Shown piece after piece: positions 28,017-36,089 of a stretch of 64,000 nucleotides of DNA; position 1 is the stretch's first letter, and every line of letters begins with the position of its first letter. The notes under the pieces are model-generated. The model was not told the DNA's origin. It did not search any database and saw only the letters and a list, made by a program, of their open reading frames with translations. Source of the stretch: Microcoleus sp. FACHB-1515 (GTDB taxonomy: Bacteria > Cyanobacteriota > Cyanobacteriia > Elainellales > Elainellaceae); NCBI RefSeq assembly GCF_014696105.1, contig NZ_JACJPO010000047.1, positions 1 through 64,000 of the forward strand, read 5' to 3'. Made by a program: the position numbers and the translations under genes.

Positions 28017-28675
28017 GCGGCCACAGGTTCAATGCAGGTCGGGCTGTCGTGCTTGGGATTGTTCACTTCCAGGCTGACCGGATAGTGCTGCATTCGATCG
28101 GCTTCGTAGGGTCGCAGGAGCGGCTGTAAATCCGAGGAATTGGCGGCGGGATCAAGCCAGCGATCGTAATCTTCCGGATGCAAAATCACAGGCATTCGAT
28201 CGTGAATGTCTGCCATCAGTTCGTTGGGACTCGTCGTGACGATCGTGCAGGAATGAATCTCAGTGCCGCTGGCGTCCTGCCAATGTTCCCACAGTCCCGC
28301 AAAGGCGAAAAGTTCACCTGCCCCGACGCGAAAATAAAACGGCTGCTTGCGCTTTTCGCGTCGTTGCCATTCGAAGAAACCATCCGAAATGATCAGGCAG
28401 CGCCGCCGCTTAAAGGCATTGCGGAAGGATGGTTTTTCGGCGATCGTTTCGGCTCGTGCATTGATCATCTTGGCGCCAATGCCCGGATCTTTTGCCCAGC
28501 TTGGAATCAATCCCCAGTGCAGCAGTTGCAGGGTGTGAGCGCGTTCTGTGTGCAAAACAGCGGGGACATTTTGCGTCGGGGCGATGTTGAAGCGCGGCGG
28601 CAGGTTGGGTGCGCTGAGGCCAAATGCTGCTGCGATCGCGTCTCCAGACTGGCTGAGGGTATATCTGCCGCACAT
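28013..28675 (-). CDS. yedK: SOS-response-associated protein YedK/HMCES (abasic-site crosslinking)
   Basis: SRAP-domain protein of about 220 aa that shields abasic sites in single-stranded DNA by a covalent bond to its N-terminal cysteine. The chosen start gives MCGRYTL, so C2 becomes N-terminal after Met removal; an extra ATG immediately upstream would bury it. The other active-site residues are visible: N72 (INARAET), E102 (DGFFEW) and H158 (IHDRMPVIL), matching C2/N75/E105/H160 of E. coli YedK with small offsets. It lies between a RecB/Cas4-like nuclease gene (10 bp upstream) and the methyltransferase (4 bp overlap). Confidence 0.93.
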   Translation of the reverse strand: MCGRYTLSQSGDAIAAAFGLSAPNLPPRFNIAPTQNVPAVLHTERAHTLQLLHWGLIPSWAKDPGIGAKMINARAETIAEKPSFRNAFKRRRCLIISDGFFEWQRREKRKQPFYFRVGAGELFAFAGLWEHWQDASGTEIHSCTIVTTSPNELMADIHDRMPVILHPEDYDRWLDPAANSSDLQPLLRPYEADRMQHYPVSLEVNNPKHDSPTCIEPVAA

Positions 28676-28685
28676 CACGCTTCAC

Positions 28686-29480
28686 TCAAATGCTCAACAT
28701 CAGTTGTAGCCCAGATTCGGGTTTGGCATCCTCTGGCAAAGGTTCAGGTTCTGCCTGAATCGCCGGACAGTAGCGGGCATAGGCGCAGCGATCGCACTGC
28801 TCACCGGGGAAGGGAAGCCACTGGCGATCGTGCCGAAGCTGCACGGCCAACTCGCTAATCACGCTTTCCACCTGCCGCCGATGATCGGGCGTGACATCAA
28901 AGCTGATTTGCTCGCCCGTCCGCAGATACAGCAGCGTCAACCGCTTGAGTGCCTGCTGATAGTGCTGCTCCAAAGCAAGATAGTAAAGGCCAATTTGCAG
29001 ATCGATTTCATCTTCTAGAATCGGCTCTGGATCTTTGGTGGATTTGTAGTCAATCAGTTCGAGTCCATCGTCAAGATAGTCGAGGCGATCGTAGCGTCCT
29101 GACAAGACAAACTCTAGATTTTCGACGCACAAACTGCCTTGAATTTTGCCTTCAACCGCCACAGGCTGACGCATCGCGCTTTTGCCCGAAATGAAGCTTT
29201 CGTAATAGCGTCGCAAAATGCCGCGCCCTTCGCTAATTTGATTGGGCGTCAAGTTTGTGGCCTGTTGTCCCCAGCAGTGTTCAATCCACTCGAAGCGGGG
29301 AACCGGGTCTTGATAGTGCCAATCCTGATAGATTTGCGCCAAGGCTTGATGCAGTGAAGTTCCCAGCGCGGCTGAACTGAAGAAGGCCGCTCCCTGCACG
29401 CGCCGTTCGTAGCGGAAATAGTAGGCTTGCGGGCAGCGGTAGTAGGTCTGGAGTTTGGCGGCAGAGAGCGTGTAGGACAT
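28686..29480 (-). CDS. PD-(D/E)XK nuclease with Cas4/AddB-type iron-sulfur cysteines
   Basis: A 264-aa RecB/Cas4-like nuclease. Active-site residues are recognisable as H44 (SLHQAL), D131 (SGRYDRLD), and D144 with K146 (LIDYKS). Four cysteines have the Cas4/AddB layout for a 4Fe-4S cluster: C16 near the N-terminus and C229, C232 and C238 near the C-terminus (CDRCAYARYC). It probably acts as an exonuclease or end-processing enzyme. No CRISPR array or cas genes are in the window, so a Cas4 role is not supported. It is the first gene of the minus-strand cluster with YedK/HMCES and the adenine methyltransferase. Confidence 0.87.
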   Translation of the reverse strand: MSYTLSAAKLQTYYRCPQAYYFRYERRVQGAAFFSSAALGTSLHQALAQIYQDWHYQDPVPRFEWIEHCWGQQATNLTPNQISEGRGILRRYYESFISGKSAMRQPVAVEGKIQGSLCVENLEFVLSGRYDRLDYLDDGLELIDYKSTKDPEPILEDEIDLQIGLYYLALEQHYQQALKRLTLLYLRTGEQISFDVTPDHRRQVESVISELAVQLRHDRQWLPFPGEQCDRCAYARYCPAIQAEPEPLPEDAKPESGLQLMLSI

Positions 29481-29705
29481 AATTTCTGACGGATGAGCAG
29501 CGACCAGCGCGACTGCTTGCTGTTGATTATGACACTACATCTGTGATTTGAACAGGAGATTCTTGGAAACCAGACTCTAGATATAGAGCATTGAGTTTGC
29601 GATCGCTACGTGATTAAATTCAGGCAAAGAGCGACGAGGCAGCAAACTCGCAACACATTCAAGCGAGTGCGCTTGTCCGACTCAAGCGGCCTGCTGGCAA
29701 AAATC

Positions 29706-31376
29706 CTATGGCATAGCGGCCTGTTGGAGGCGATCGGATTTCCAGCAGCGATCGCCCTGCACCAGAGTATGCACCTGCCAAGCCGAATTGGTTTGCGGAA
29801 AGTCCGATCGATAGTGTCCACCCCGACTTTCTTCGCGAAAAGCTGCACTTTTGAGGATCAAATCGGCAATGTCGAGCAGGTTGCGGGTTTCGCCCCAGTC
29901 GCGAACAGCGTTAAAGTCAAGGGCGGCTAAAGTTCGTCCGGGTTCTAGCTGCGTCAAGGTTTGGCTGATCGACAGTGCGGCAAATGCCTGTCGCCACTGG
30001 TGAACCTGCGCGATCGCTTCCTCCAGCAATTTTCCATCACGACAGATTCCCGCACTTTGCCAAACCAGCTTCGGCAGGTTCGATCGAATTTCGGCCACAG
30101 TCGGATCAAGCGTGAAATCGATCGCACCAGTCGGTGAAGCGGCAGGAAGATGAAGCGGATCGGGCAGATCGATCGATCGCAGTTGCGCTCCAAAGACAAG
30201 ACATTCGAGGAGCGAATTGCTGGCGAGTCGGTTTGCGCCATGCACTCCGGTACTGGCCGTTTCGCCCAGCGCATAAAGTCCGGGAATTGAACTGCGGCTG
30301 TCCAAGTCGGTGAGGATGCCGCCCATCCAGTAGTGAGCAGCGGGCGCAACCGGAATTGGTTCGTGGAACAGATCGACACCCCACTGCTGGCAGACCGAAA
30401 TGATGTTGGGGAAGCGGTGGCGGATGCGATCGACCGGGATCGATCGCAAATCCAGCCAAACGTTTGCCTCGCCCGTGCGCTGGAGATGCGTGAAAATGGC
30501 GCGGCTGACGACATCTCTGGGCGCAAGTTCGCCAGCGGGATGATAGTCAAAGGCGAAGCGGCGATTTTGTCCGTCTACTAAATGTGCGCCTTCGCCCCGG
30601 ACGGCTTCGCTAATCAAAAAGCGGGGTGCTCCCGGTTTGGTCAGTGCGGTCGGGTGAAACTGCATGAATTCCAGATCGCGTAAGCGGGCGTTCGATCGCC
30701 ACGCCATCGCCACGCCATCTCCGGTGCTGAGGGTTGGATTGGTCGTTTGCGCGAAGACTTGCCCGCCGCCTCCGGTTGCCAGCACGATCGCCCGTGCCGC
30801 AATCCAGCGAATCTCGTTGCCTTGAACCAAGCAAACTCCTTGACATCGCCCCCCGACCATCCACAAATCAAGAACAAACACGGGCGAAAGGACGCGAATA
30901 TTTTTGCGGCTCAACACTTGGCGGGTGAGCGTTGTCACGATCGCTCGTCCGGTTGTATCAGCGGCATGAAGGACGCGCCGCCGGGAATGAGCCGCTTCTA
31001 GCGTCAAGGCGAGATCGTTGCCCGATCGATCGAAGCCGACGCCCATTTCAACTAGCGATCGCACACAGTCTGCTGCTTGTTCGACCAAAAGCTGAACGGC
31101 AGCAGGTTCACACAAGCCTGCTCCAGCTTTAAGCGTGTCTTCGATGTGCAAAATCGGTGAATCTTCGGGAGCGATCGCTGCCGCAATGCCGCCTTGTGCC
31201 CAGTCGCTCGCCGAGTCGGACAGCGGATTTTTTGCCAGTAGGCCAACTTGCAGATCGGAAGGGAGGCAAAGGGCGGCATACAGTCCGGCTGCACCGCCGC
31301 CCACAATCAACACATCAAACTGTTCCAATGAAAAATCGCTCCTTGTGCGGCGGGGCGTGATGCAGATGGCATCCAT
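29706..31376 (-). CDS. nadB: L-aspartate oxidase
   Basis: FAD enzyme oxidising L-aspartate to iminoaspartate in NAD synthesis. The 556-aa protein begins with a dinucleotide-binding motif VGGGAAGLYAA near residue 25. It contains the SDWAQGGIAAA and HAADTTGRAI segments and the HGANRLASNSLLE signature of the succinate dehydrogenase/aspartate oxidase flavoprotein family. The absence of an iron-sulfur partner subunit nearby and the overall length favour NadB over SdhA or FrdA. The C-terminal helical domain is complete. Confidence 0.93.
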   Translation of the reverse strand: MDAICITPRRTRSDFSLEQFDVLIVGGGAAGLYAALCLPSDLQVGLLAKNPLSDSASDWAQGGIAAAIAPEDSPILHIEDTLKAGAGLCEPAAVQLLVEQAADCVRSLVEMGVGFDRSGNDLALTLEAAHSRRRVLHAADTTGRAIVTTLTRQVLSRKNIRVLSPVFVLDLWMVGGRCQGVCLVQGNEIRWIAARAIVLATGGGGQVFAQTTNPTLSTGDGVAMAWRSNARLRDLEFMQFHPTALTKPGAPRFLISEAVRGEGAHLVDGQNRRFAFDYHPAGELAPRDVVSRAIFTHLQRTGEANVWLDLRSIPVDRIRHRFPNIISVCQQWGVDLFHEPIPVAPAAHYWMGGILTDLDSRSSIPGLYALGETASTGVHGANRLASNSLLECLVFGAQLRSIDLPDPLHLPAASPTGAIDFTLDPTVAEIRSNLPKLVWQSAGICRDGKLLEEAIAQVHQWRQAFAALSISQTLTQLEPGRTLAALDFNAVRDWGETRNLLDIADLILKSAAFREESRGGHYRSDFPQTNSAWQVHTLVQGDRCWKSDRLQQAAMP

Positions 31377-31478
31377 ATCCCTACTTTACAAAGAGCGATC
31401 GCGAAATAACAAAATGAACGAATCCAAACCCTCTAGGGCATGTTTTAACAGCCTTTCGGGATGGCATGACCGTTGGGC

Positions 31479-31562
31479 AATCCCCCTAAATCCCCCTTGA
31501 AAAGGGGGCGTTTGAGTCGTGGTTCGGCTCCCTCCTTGATAAGGAGGGTTGGAGGGGATTGT
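31479..31562. repeat. Palindromic dispersed element with nested G/C-run hairpins
   Basis: The element runs from AATCCCCCTAAATCCCCC to GGAGGGGATTGT. Two inner hairpins are CCCCCTT/AAGGGGG (31492-31508) and CCCTCCTT/AAGGAGGG (31530-31548, loop GAT), and the ends AATCCCC/GGGGATT can also pair. Shorter relatives occur at 3860-3898 and 50261-50283. It lies 20 bp past the psbU stop and may also terminate psbU transcription. Similar CCCCCTAAATCCCCC elements are common in filamentous cyanobacteria, as far as I recall. Confidence 0.75.
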
Positions 31563-31581
31563 GCGGCTTTTAAAGCACAGT

Positions 31582-31989
31582 CTAGCGGTAGATGCCGTTA
31601 TTGAATCGATCGCCGCCTTCGACAAACACTTCGCTGGGGTCAGAGACGGTGAAATTGTCGAAGTTGGAGCGCAAAATTTCCTTTTGACGATCGCTCAAGT
31701 CCGGCATGTTCAGCACGTCTTCGACCGACTCAAACGGCGCATATTTCACGATCATCCGCGCCAGCGTTGGGTACATGCCGGGATATTGAGTAAAGGCGCG
31801 GACGTTTGTGTTGTTCAGGTCAATCTTGGAACCCCGTTCACCCAGCAGGTCATCGGCGGCATTCCGCACCGCCAGCACGGGCGACGTGAAAACCGAATTT
31901 AGCGGCGTGGCGATCGCCATTTGCGTTCCGCCCAGCCAGCCAGCCAGCAGCACCAACACCACTGCCAGGACGCTCACCAATCGTTTCAT
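31582..31989 (-). CDS. psbU: Photosystem II extrinsic 12 kDa protein PsbU
   Basis: Lumenal extrinsic subunit that stabilises the oxygen-evolving complex. The 135-aa precursor has a signal peptide ([17 protein letters not shown], cleavage near AIA at about residue 28). The mature part contains the recognisable [12 protein letters not shown] motif and helix-hairpin-helix-like regions ([20 protein letters not shown]). A strong GGGAGGGAT Shine-Dalgarno precedes the ATG at 31989, which decides the start against an ATG 15 bp upstream. Confidence 0.95.
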   Translation of the reverse strand: MKRLVSVLAVVLVLLAGWLGGTQMAIATPLNSVFTSPVLAVRNAADDLLGERGSKIDLNNTNVRAFTQYPGMYPTLARMIVKYAPFESVEDVLNMPDLSDRQKEILRSNFDNFTVSDPSEVFVEGGDRFNNGIYR

Positions 31990-32112
31990 TCGTATCCCTC
32001 CCACTCAAAAACTCGCTATTTTAATACACAGCTTCTTAGATAGAGCCTACCATCTTCGCTGAGCAATTTAGGATGTAAACAGCGGCAAGTGCAGCAGCGG
32101 AGCAAATCAGCC

Positions 32113-33279
32113 ATGAAAAACTACTGGCAAATCGGTTCGGTGTTTGGCATTCCGCTCCTACTGCACACCTCCTGGTTTTTCGTCCTCGCTCTATTTACGC
32201 TGCATTTTGGCTCAAGCTGGCAGCAGCAAAACTGGCGCAGTTCAACGGCTTGGAGTGCCGGATTTGCAATGGCGCTGCTGCTGTTTGCCTCGGTTTTGCT
32301 GCATGAACTCGGCCACTGTCTCGTGGCACGATCGCAAGGCATTTCGGTTCGATCGATCACGCTATTTCTGTTCGGCGGCGTGGCGGCGATCGAGTCTGAA
32401 TCGAAAACGCCGCAGCAGGCGTTTCACGTGGCGATCGCTGGCCCGGCTGTCAGTTTTGGCCTGTGCGTTCTGCTGCTGCTGTTGCGATTGCTGTTGCCCC
32501 TCCCGGAACCTGCCGCGATCGTGCTGGAAACCTTGGCGAGCATCAACTTGATTTTGGCGCTGTTTAACATGATTCCCGGTTTGCCGCTAGATGGTGGACA
32601 AGTCCTGAAGGCGGCAATTTGGCAGACGACCGGAAGTCGGCAAAAGGGAGTCCGCTGGGCGGCCAGAGTCGGCCAAACGCTGTGCTGGATTGCGATCGCA
32701 GCGGGAATCACTTTGTATTTTGTCACCTCGCTCCGAGCGATCAGCGGCTTGTGGATCGCGCTGCTGGGCTACTTTGGCATCCGCAGCGCCAGCGCTTACC
32801 GTCGCGTTGCCAATTTGCAAGATGCGCTGTTGCGACTGAAGGCCAGTGACGTGATGCGGCGAGATTTACAGGCGATCGACGCTCACCTAAGTCTGAACGA
32901 CCTCGCCACAAAGTCGCCCGCCACCTATCGCGTCATTGAAAATCAGCGAGATTGCGGCATCATCTGGCCAGAAGCGGCTTCTGGGTCTTGCGTCGGAACT
33001 GCACCTGTGACGAGCGTGATGGAGTCGATCGATCGACTGGCGATCGTGGATGAAGCCACTTCGCTCTGCAGCGTGGTCGAGCAGCTTGAAACAACGCGGC
33101 GAGTCGTGGTTGTGGCGGCGGGTGAACTGGTGGGCGTGATCGATCGCGGCGATGTGGTCGAGGCGATCGGACGGGCGCTCAAGCTGCCAGTTGCGGCTTC
33201 GGTGGTCGATCGCGTCCGAGCGGAAAATGTTTACCCGCCCGGACTGGAGCTTGAGGCAATTGCGCGATCGGCAGGCTGA
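32113..33279 (+). CDS. Site-2-type membrane metalloprotease (M50) with C-terminal CBS-like region
   Basis: A 388-aa intramembrane zinc protease. HELGH at 64-68 lies in a membrane helix and the second metal motif NMIPGLPLDGG has its aspartate at residue 160. About five membrane helices occupy residues 1-225. Residues 240-388 resemble a degenerate pair of CBS domains (SDVMRRDLQAID; VTSVMESIDRLAIVD; ELVGVIDRGDVVEAI), placing it in the FtsH-independent M50B/CBS group. It probably cleaves membrane-bound signalling proteins; the substrate is unknown. Its 3' end overlaps the convergent lplA gene by 49 bp. Confidence 0.88.
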   Translation: MKNYWQIGSVFGIPLLLHTSWFFVLALFTLHFGSSWQQQNWRSSTAWSAGFAMALLLFASVLLHELGHCLVARSQGISVRSITLFLFGGVAAIESESKTPQQAFHVAIAGPAVSFGLCVLLLLLRLLLPLPEPAAIVLETLASINLILALFNMIPGLPLDGGQVLKAAIWQTTGSRQKGVRWAARVGQTLCWIAIAAGITLYFVTSLRAISGLWIALLGYFGIRSASAYRRVANLQDALLRLKASDVMRRDLQAIDAHLSLNDLATKSPATYRVIENQRDCGIIWPEAASGSCVGTAPVTSVMESIDRLAIVDEATSLCSVVEQLETTRRVVVVAAGELVGVIDRGDVVEAIGRALKLPVAASVVDRVRAENVYPPGLELEAIARSAG

Positions 33280-33974
33280 GATTTGATCTGCTGCCATTCG
33301 GCTTCGGTCAGCGGTGCTGGCTGCAAACTCATTTGAAAACAAGCTTCCGCAGCCGCTTCGAGGGCGAAAATGAGATCAGATTGTGAAATTGTGGGGACAT
33401 TGATCGCCTCATCCGTGCCAAAAACCTGCTGAAACAAAGCGCGATCTGGCTCCAGACGAATCGAACCATGCTGCAAAATTGCCGTTCCGCGTCTGACCTG
33501 AGCGCTACCAATCAACTTCGTGCCCTCAGGCATGACGAGATCGGCGGCTGTCGCCGTTCCGAAGCAGTTGGGATTGTGAATGTAGCCGCGTCCGGCTGAA
33601 CCAAAGTCGAGATTGATTCCAAGCGATCGCCAACCCGCAATCAAAAATTCGCAGATCGATCGATAGGCCTGCATCCGGTTTCCCTCGCCAGACGTGATTA
33701 CGGCATAGGTGAGATCGCCCTGATGCAAAACCGCCCGTCCGCCGCTGGGTCGTCGTACCAAATCGATCGCTTCGCCTTGCCAGGACAAATTGCGCCACTC
33801 GATCGGATAGCGTGACTGATGAAAGCCAAGTGAAATGGCGATCGGTTTCCAGGTGTAAAAGCGCAGGACGGGCGGCTGGTTGCCCTGACAGAATTGCTCA
33901 AATAGCCACGAATCGATCGCCATCTGCACCGATCCGGGCGCGGTGAGCAGAGGAATCGATCGCCACTCGGTCAC
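33231..33974 (-). CDS. lplA: Lipoate-protein ligase A family protein
   Basis: A 247-aa biotin/lipoate A/B protein ligase domain. The lipoate-binding loop RRPSGGRAVLHQGDLTYAV (about residues 79-97) and the catalytic lysine in TKLIGSAQVRRG followed by AILQHGSI are visible. It would attach lipoate or octanoate to E2 and GcvH lipoyl domains; ligase against octanoyltransferase activity cannot be separated by eye. The GTG at 33974 is chosen because it starts just past the upstream YbjN-domain gene stop (TAGCGTG); the longer frame would run back into that gene. Confidence 0.85.
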   Translation of the reverse strand: MTEWRSIPLLTAPGSVQMAIDSWLFEQFCQGNQPPVLRFYTWKPIAISLGFHQSRYPIEWRNLSWQGEAIDLVRRPSGGRAVLHQGDLTYAVITSGEGNRMQAYRSICEFLIAGWRSLGINLDFGSAGRGYIHNPNCFGTATAADLVMPEGTKLIGSAQVRRGTAILQHGSIRLEPDRALFQQVFGTDEAINVPTISQSDLIFALEAAAEACFQMSLQPAPLTEAEWQQIKSQPADRAIASSSSPGG

Positions 33975-33975
33975 G

Positions 33976-34476
33976 CTAGCTGGCGGCAAATTCAGCCTGT
34001 AGCGCTTCGTCGTTGTCGTCGGCAACAGTGGCGACAACCGTGATATTGCGCGAAACTTCTCCGGGCGATAGTTCCGCAACCGTCCGCGTCGCAGAAACAA
34101 TCACTTGATTTTCAACGATGCCAAAACGCGCTTCAAACGTGCTTGACCAGTTCATCTCCAGCAGTTTTCGCAGCAGCAAGCCTTCGTTTTGCACCGGAAG
34201 TTTGAGGATGGGCGACCAAACGGTCAGCGTGTCTTCGTCGGTTTCTCCGGTAAGCTGGACGAAAACTTCGACGCTGCCATATTTGAACTTCCACAGGTGG
34301 CCTTGCTCAGAATGGCTCACCATCGCACTGTCATCTTCCTGCAAGCTGCTAATTACCGTTTCGATCACCTCCAGATGATTGGCAGAAGCAATTTCTTCAG
34401 TTAGCAGCGCTTGACTTGCATCGTCAGTCCCAGAAGTGTAAGTCATTGTTTTTAATAGTTTTGCAGCGTTGTCCAT
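33976..34476 (-). CDS. YbjN-domain protein
   Basis: A 166-aa soluble, acidic protein that resembles the YbjN/type III secretion chaperone-like fold, with the pattern VEVFVQLTGETDEDTLTVWSPIL and LLRKLLEMNWSSTFEARFGI. Such proteins are thought to assist other proteins, but their role in cyanobacteria is not established. It may start at 34476 or at the internal ATG at 34446. It is directly upstream of and probably co-transcribed with lplA, with 1 bp between stop and GTG. Confidence 0.72.
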   Translation of the reverse strand: MDNAAKLLKTMTYTSGTDDASQALLTEEIASANHLEVIETVISSLQEDDSAMVSHSEQGHLWKFKYGSVEVFVQLTGETDEDTLTVWSPILKLPVQNEGLLLRKLLEMNWSSTFEARFGIVENQVIVSATRTVAELSPGEVSRNITVVATVADDNDEALQAEFAAS

Positions 34477-34569
34477 CCCAACTGTAGCTTTTTGGGAGGC
34501 GATCGCTTCTGTAATTTGTCTGATTTTTTACGACTTGGGGTTTTGGTTTGACCCTCCACCCCAAATCGC

Positions 34570-35637
34570 TTACTGCTCGATCGGCTTGCGGGCAAACCAG
34601 CACTTGCTCATGAAGTGCGATTCGGTTGCGATGTCGATGAACCCTGCTTCTTTGAGACGAGCTTCCATGTCGTCAACGGTGTAGTTGCGATAGTACGGCT
34701 CGTGGAACATGGCCGCAAAGCCTTCCATCAGCGGAGCAAGTTCCGGTGAATCGCTCATCTGAATTGAGTCGCAAATCACAAAGACGCCTCCGGGCGCAAT
34801 GACGCGGAACGCTTCGTTGATCACAGTTTGGCGGACGGCTGCGGGCAGTTCGTGGAACAGATAGACGCAGGTGACGGCGTGGAAGTAGCGATCGAGATAC
34901 GGCAGTTCCTCGGCGTTCGCCTGCACCAGTTGCGGCAGTTCACCCGGATCTTCCGACAAAAGCTGATTGGCTTTTCGCAAATAAGCCGGAGAGAGATCCG
35001 AACCGTACAGCGACACGTCCGACAGTGCGCCGCGAATCATCTTCAGCGTCCGGCCTGTGCCACAGGCGACATCGAGGATGCGAGTTTGGCGAGTGTTGGG
35101 TGCGCCCATCTCGGCCAGTCCGCGCTTGAGCGGGGCAAGAATGCGGCGGCGCATCGCATCGGCGGAGCCGTTGAACAGAATTTCCACCTGCAAATCATAC
35201 AGATTGGCGGATAGATCGCTAAGATAACCGTCAGTTTGGTGGTGGAAGTTTTGCAGATAATAGCTGGGGTAGCCCTCAGTTTTGATGTTTTCCGAAAAAT
35301 CCTGGTAGCGCTTTTGGTTGGCGCGATCCCAAATCTGCGGCATATCCAGCCACAAAAGCGGATAGAAGCGGAAAAAGTCTGCCCAGGGATTATCAAAAAC
35401 GAGGCTGGCTGAGTAGACGCCGCGATCGACATCTGCCCAGTCGGTTTCGATCAGTTGATTCAAACGCTGCTGCACTTTGAGGAGCAGTTCAGGAGAAAGG
35501 CCGCTGGTATTAATGCGTTCCGATCGCGGAGCCAGCAGGTTTAATAAACTCGTACTTAAAGCTTTATGAGTCAGCCCGAAGACGCTCTTGCCTTGTTGGA
35601 AGGACTGGTAGGCCAACTTGGTGAGAGTATCAGCCAT
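34570..35637 (-). CDS. Class I SAM-dependent methyltransferase
   Basis: A 355-aa protein with an N-terminal helical extension (1-150) and a Rossmann methyltransferase domain. SAM motif I is DVACGTGRTL (about 189-198), the acidic residue after strand 2 is in YGSDLSPAYL, and motif III-like VIAPGGVFVICDS is present. The N-terminal part (LDMPQIWDRANQKRYQDF) recurs in uncharacterised cyanobacterial methyltransferases. The substrate is unknown; small-molecule or lipid methylation is more likely than nucleic acid. Confidence 0.83.
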   Translation of the reverse strand: MADTLTKLAYQSFQQGKSVFGLTHKALSTSLLNLLAPRSERINTSGLSPELLLKVQQRLNQLIETDWADVDRGVYSASLVFDNPWADFFRFYPLLWLDMPQIWDRANQKRYQDFSENIKTEGYPSYYLQNFHHQTDGYLSDLSANLYDLQVEILFNGSADAMRRRILAPLKRGLAEMGAPNTRQTRILDVACGTGRTLKMIRGALSDVSLYGSDLSPAYLRKANQLLSEDPGELPQLVQANAEELPYLDRYFHAVTCVYLFHELPAAVRQTVINEAFRVIAPGGVFVICDSIQMSDSPELAPLMEGFAAMFHEPYYRNYTVDDMEARLKEAGFIDIATESHFMSKCWFARKPIEQ

Positions 35638-36089
35638 TGGATTTGATCAGGAAAATAGCAACTACTGTGAATAAGTGTAACGAAGATAAATCTTGATGGA
35701 CGGAACCAATTCAGAGGATTTGTGAGTTTGAGGCGTTGATGTAGGGGTAGGGCGCTATCATGTCCTTAAAAATCGATTTTTTGATTAAGAAATTTTGCTG
35801 TCGATCGAACTTTGCTACACGACCTTGCTTAGAGCAGAAATGCCCCACGCCCCGGATTGCTGCCGAAACATACAGAAGATTTTGTGATTTTGAGTAGCCC
35901 TATCTGCTGCAAGTGAGCGAATCAGATTCGCGATCGGAGGTGTAGCTAGACGCAAAGTAATCGCTGGCGATTGCAGGCGTGAAAGGGAATTGATGCCTTC
36001 ACAGACCAGCCGCAAAATCATTGCGCGATATTACGATCGATCGCGGATAATAGAGAGGTTTTAATCGCGCCAGTCCTTTTCTACGAGCC
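35638..36089. other. Intergenic region between divergent methyltransferase and aspS genes
   Basis: This 452-bp region has no supported gene; an open frame of 68 codons on the minus strand (36021-35815) has no recognisable features. A GATAATAG sequence about 40 bp before the aspS ATG is a plausible -10 element. No clear terminator or RNA gene is seen. Confidence 0.45.

Noticed and set aside
28686-29480. Cas4 of a CRISPR system
   Set aside because: The Cas4-like cysteines and active site are present, but no cas genes or repeat-spacer array lie in the window; stand-alone RecB/Cas4-like nucleases are common.
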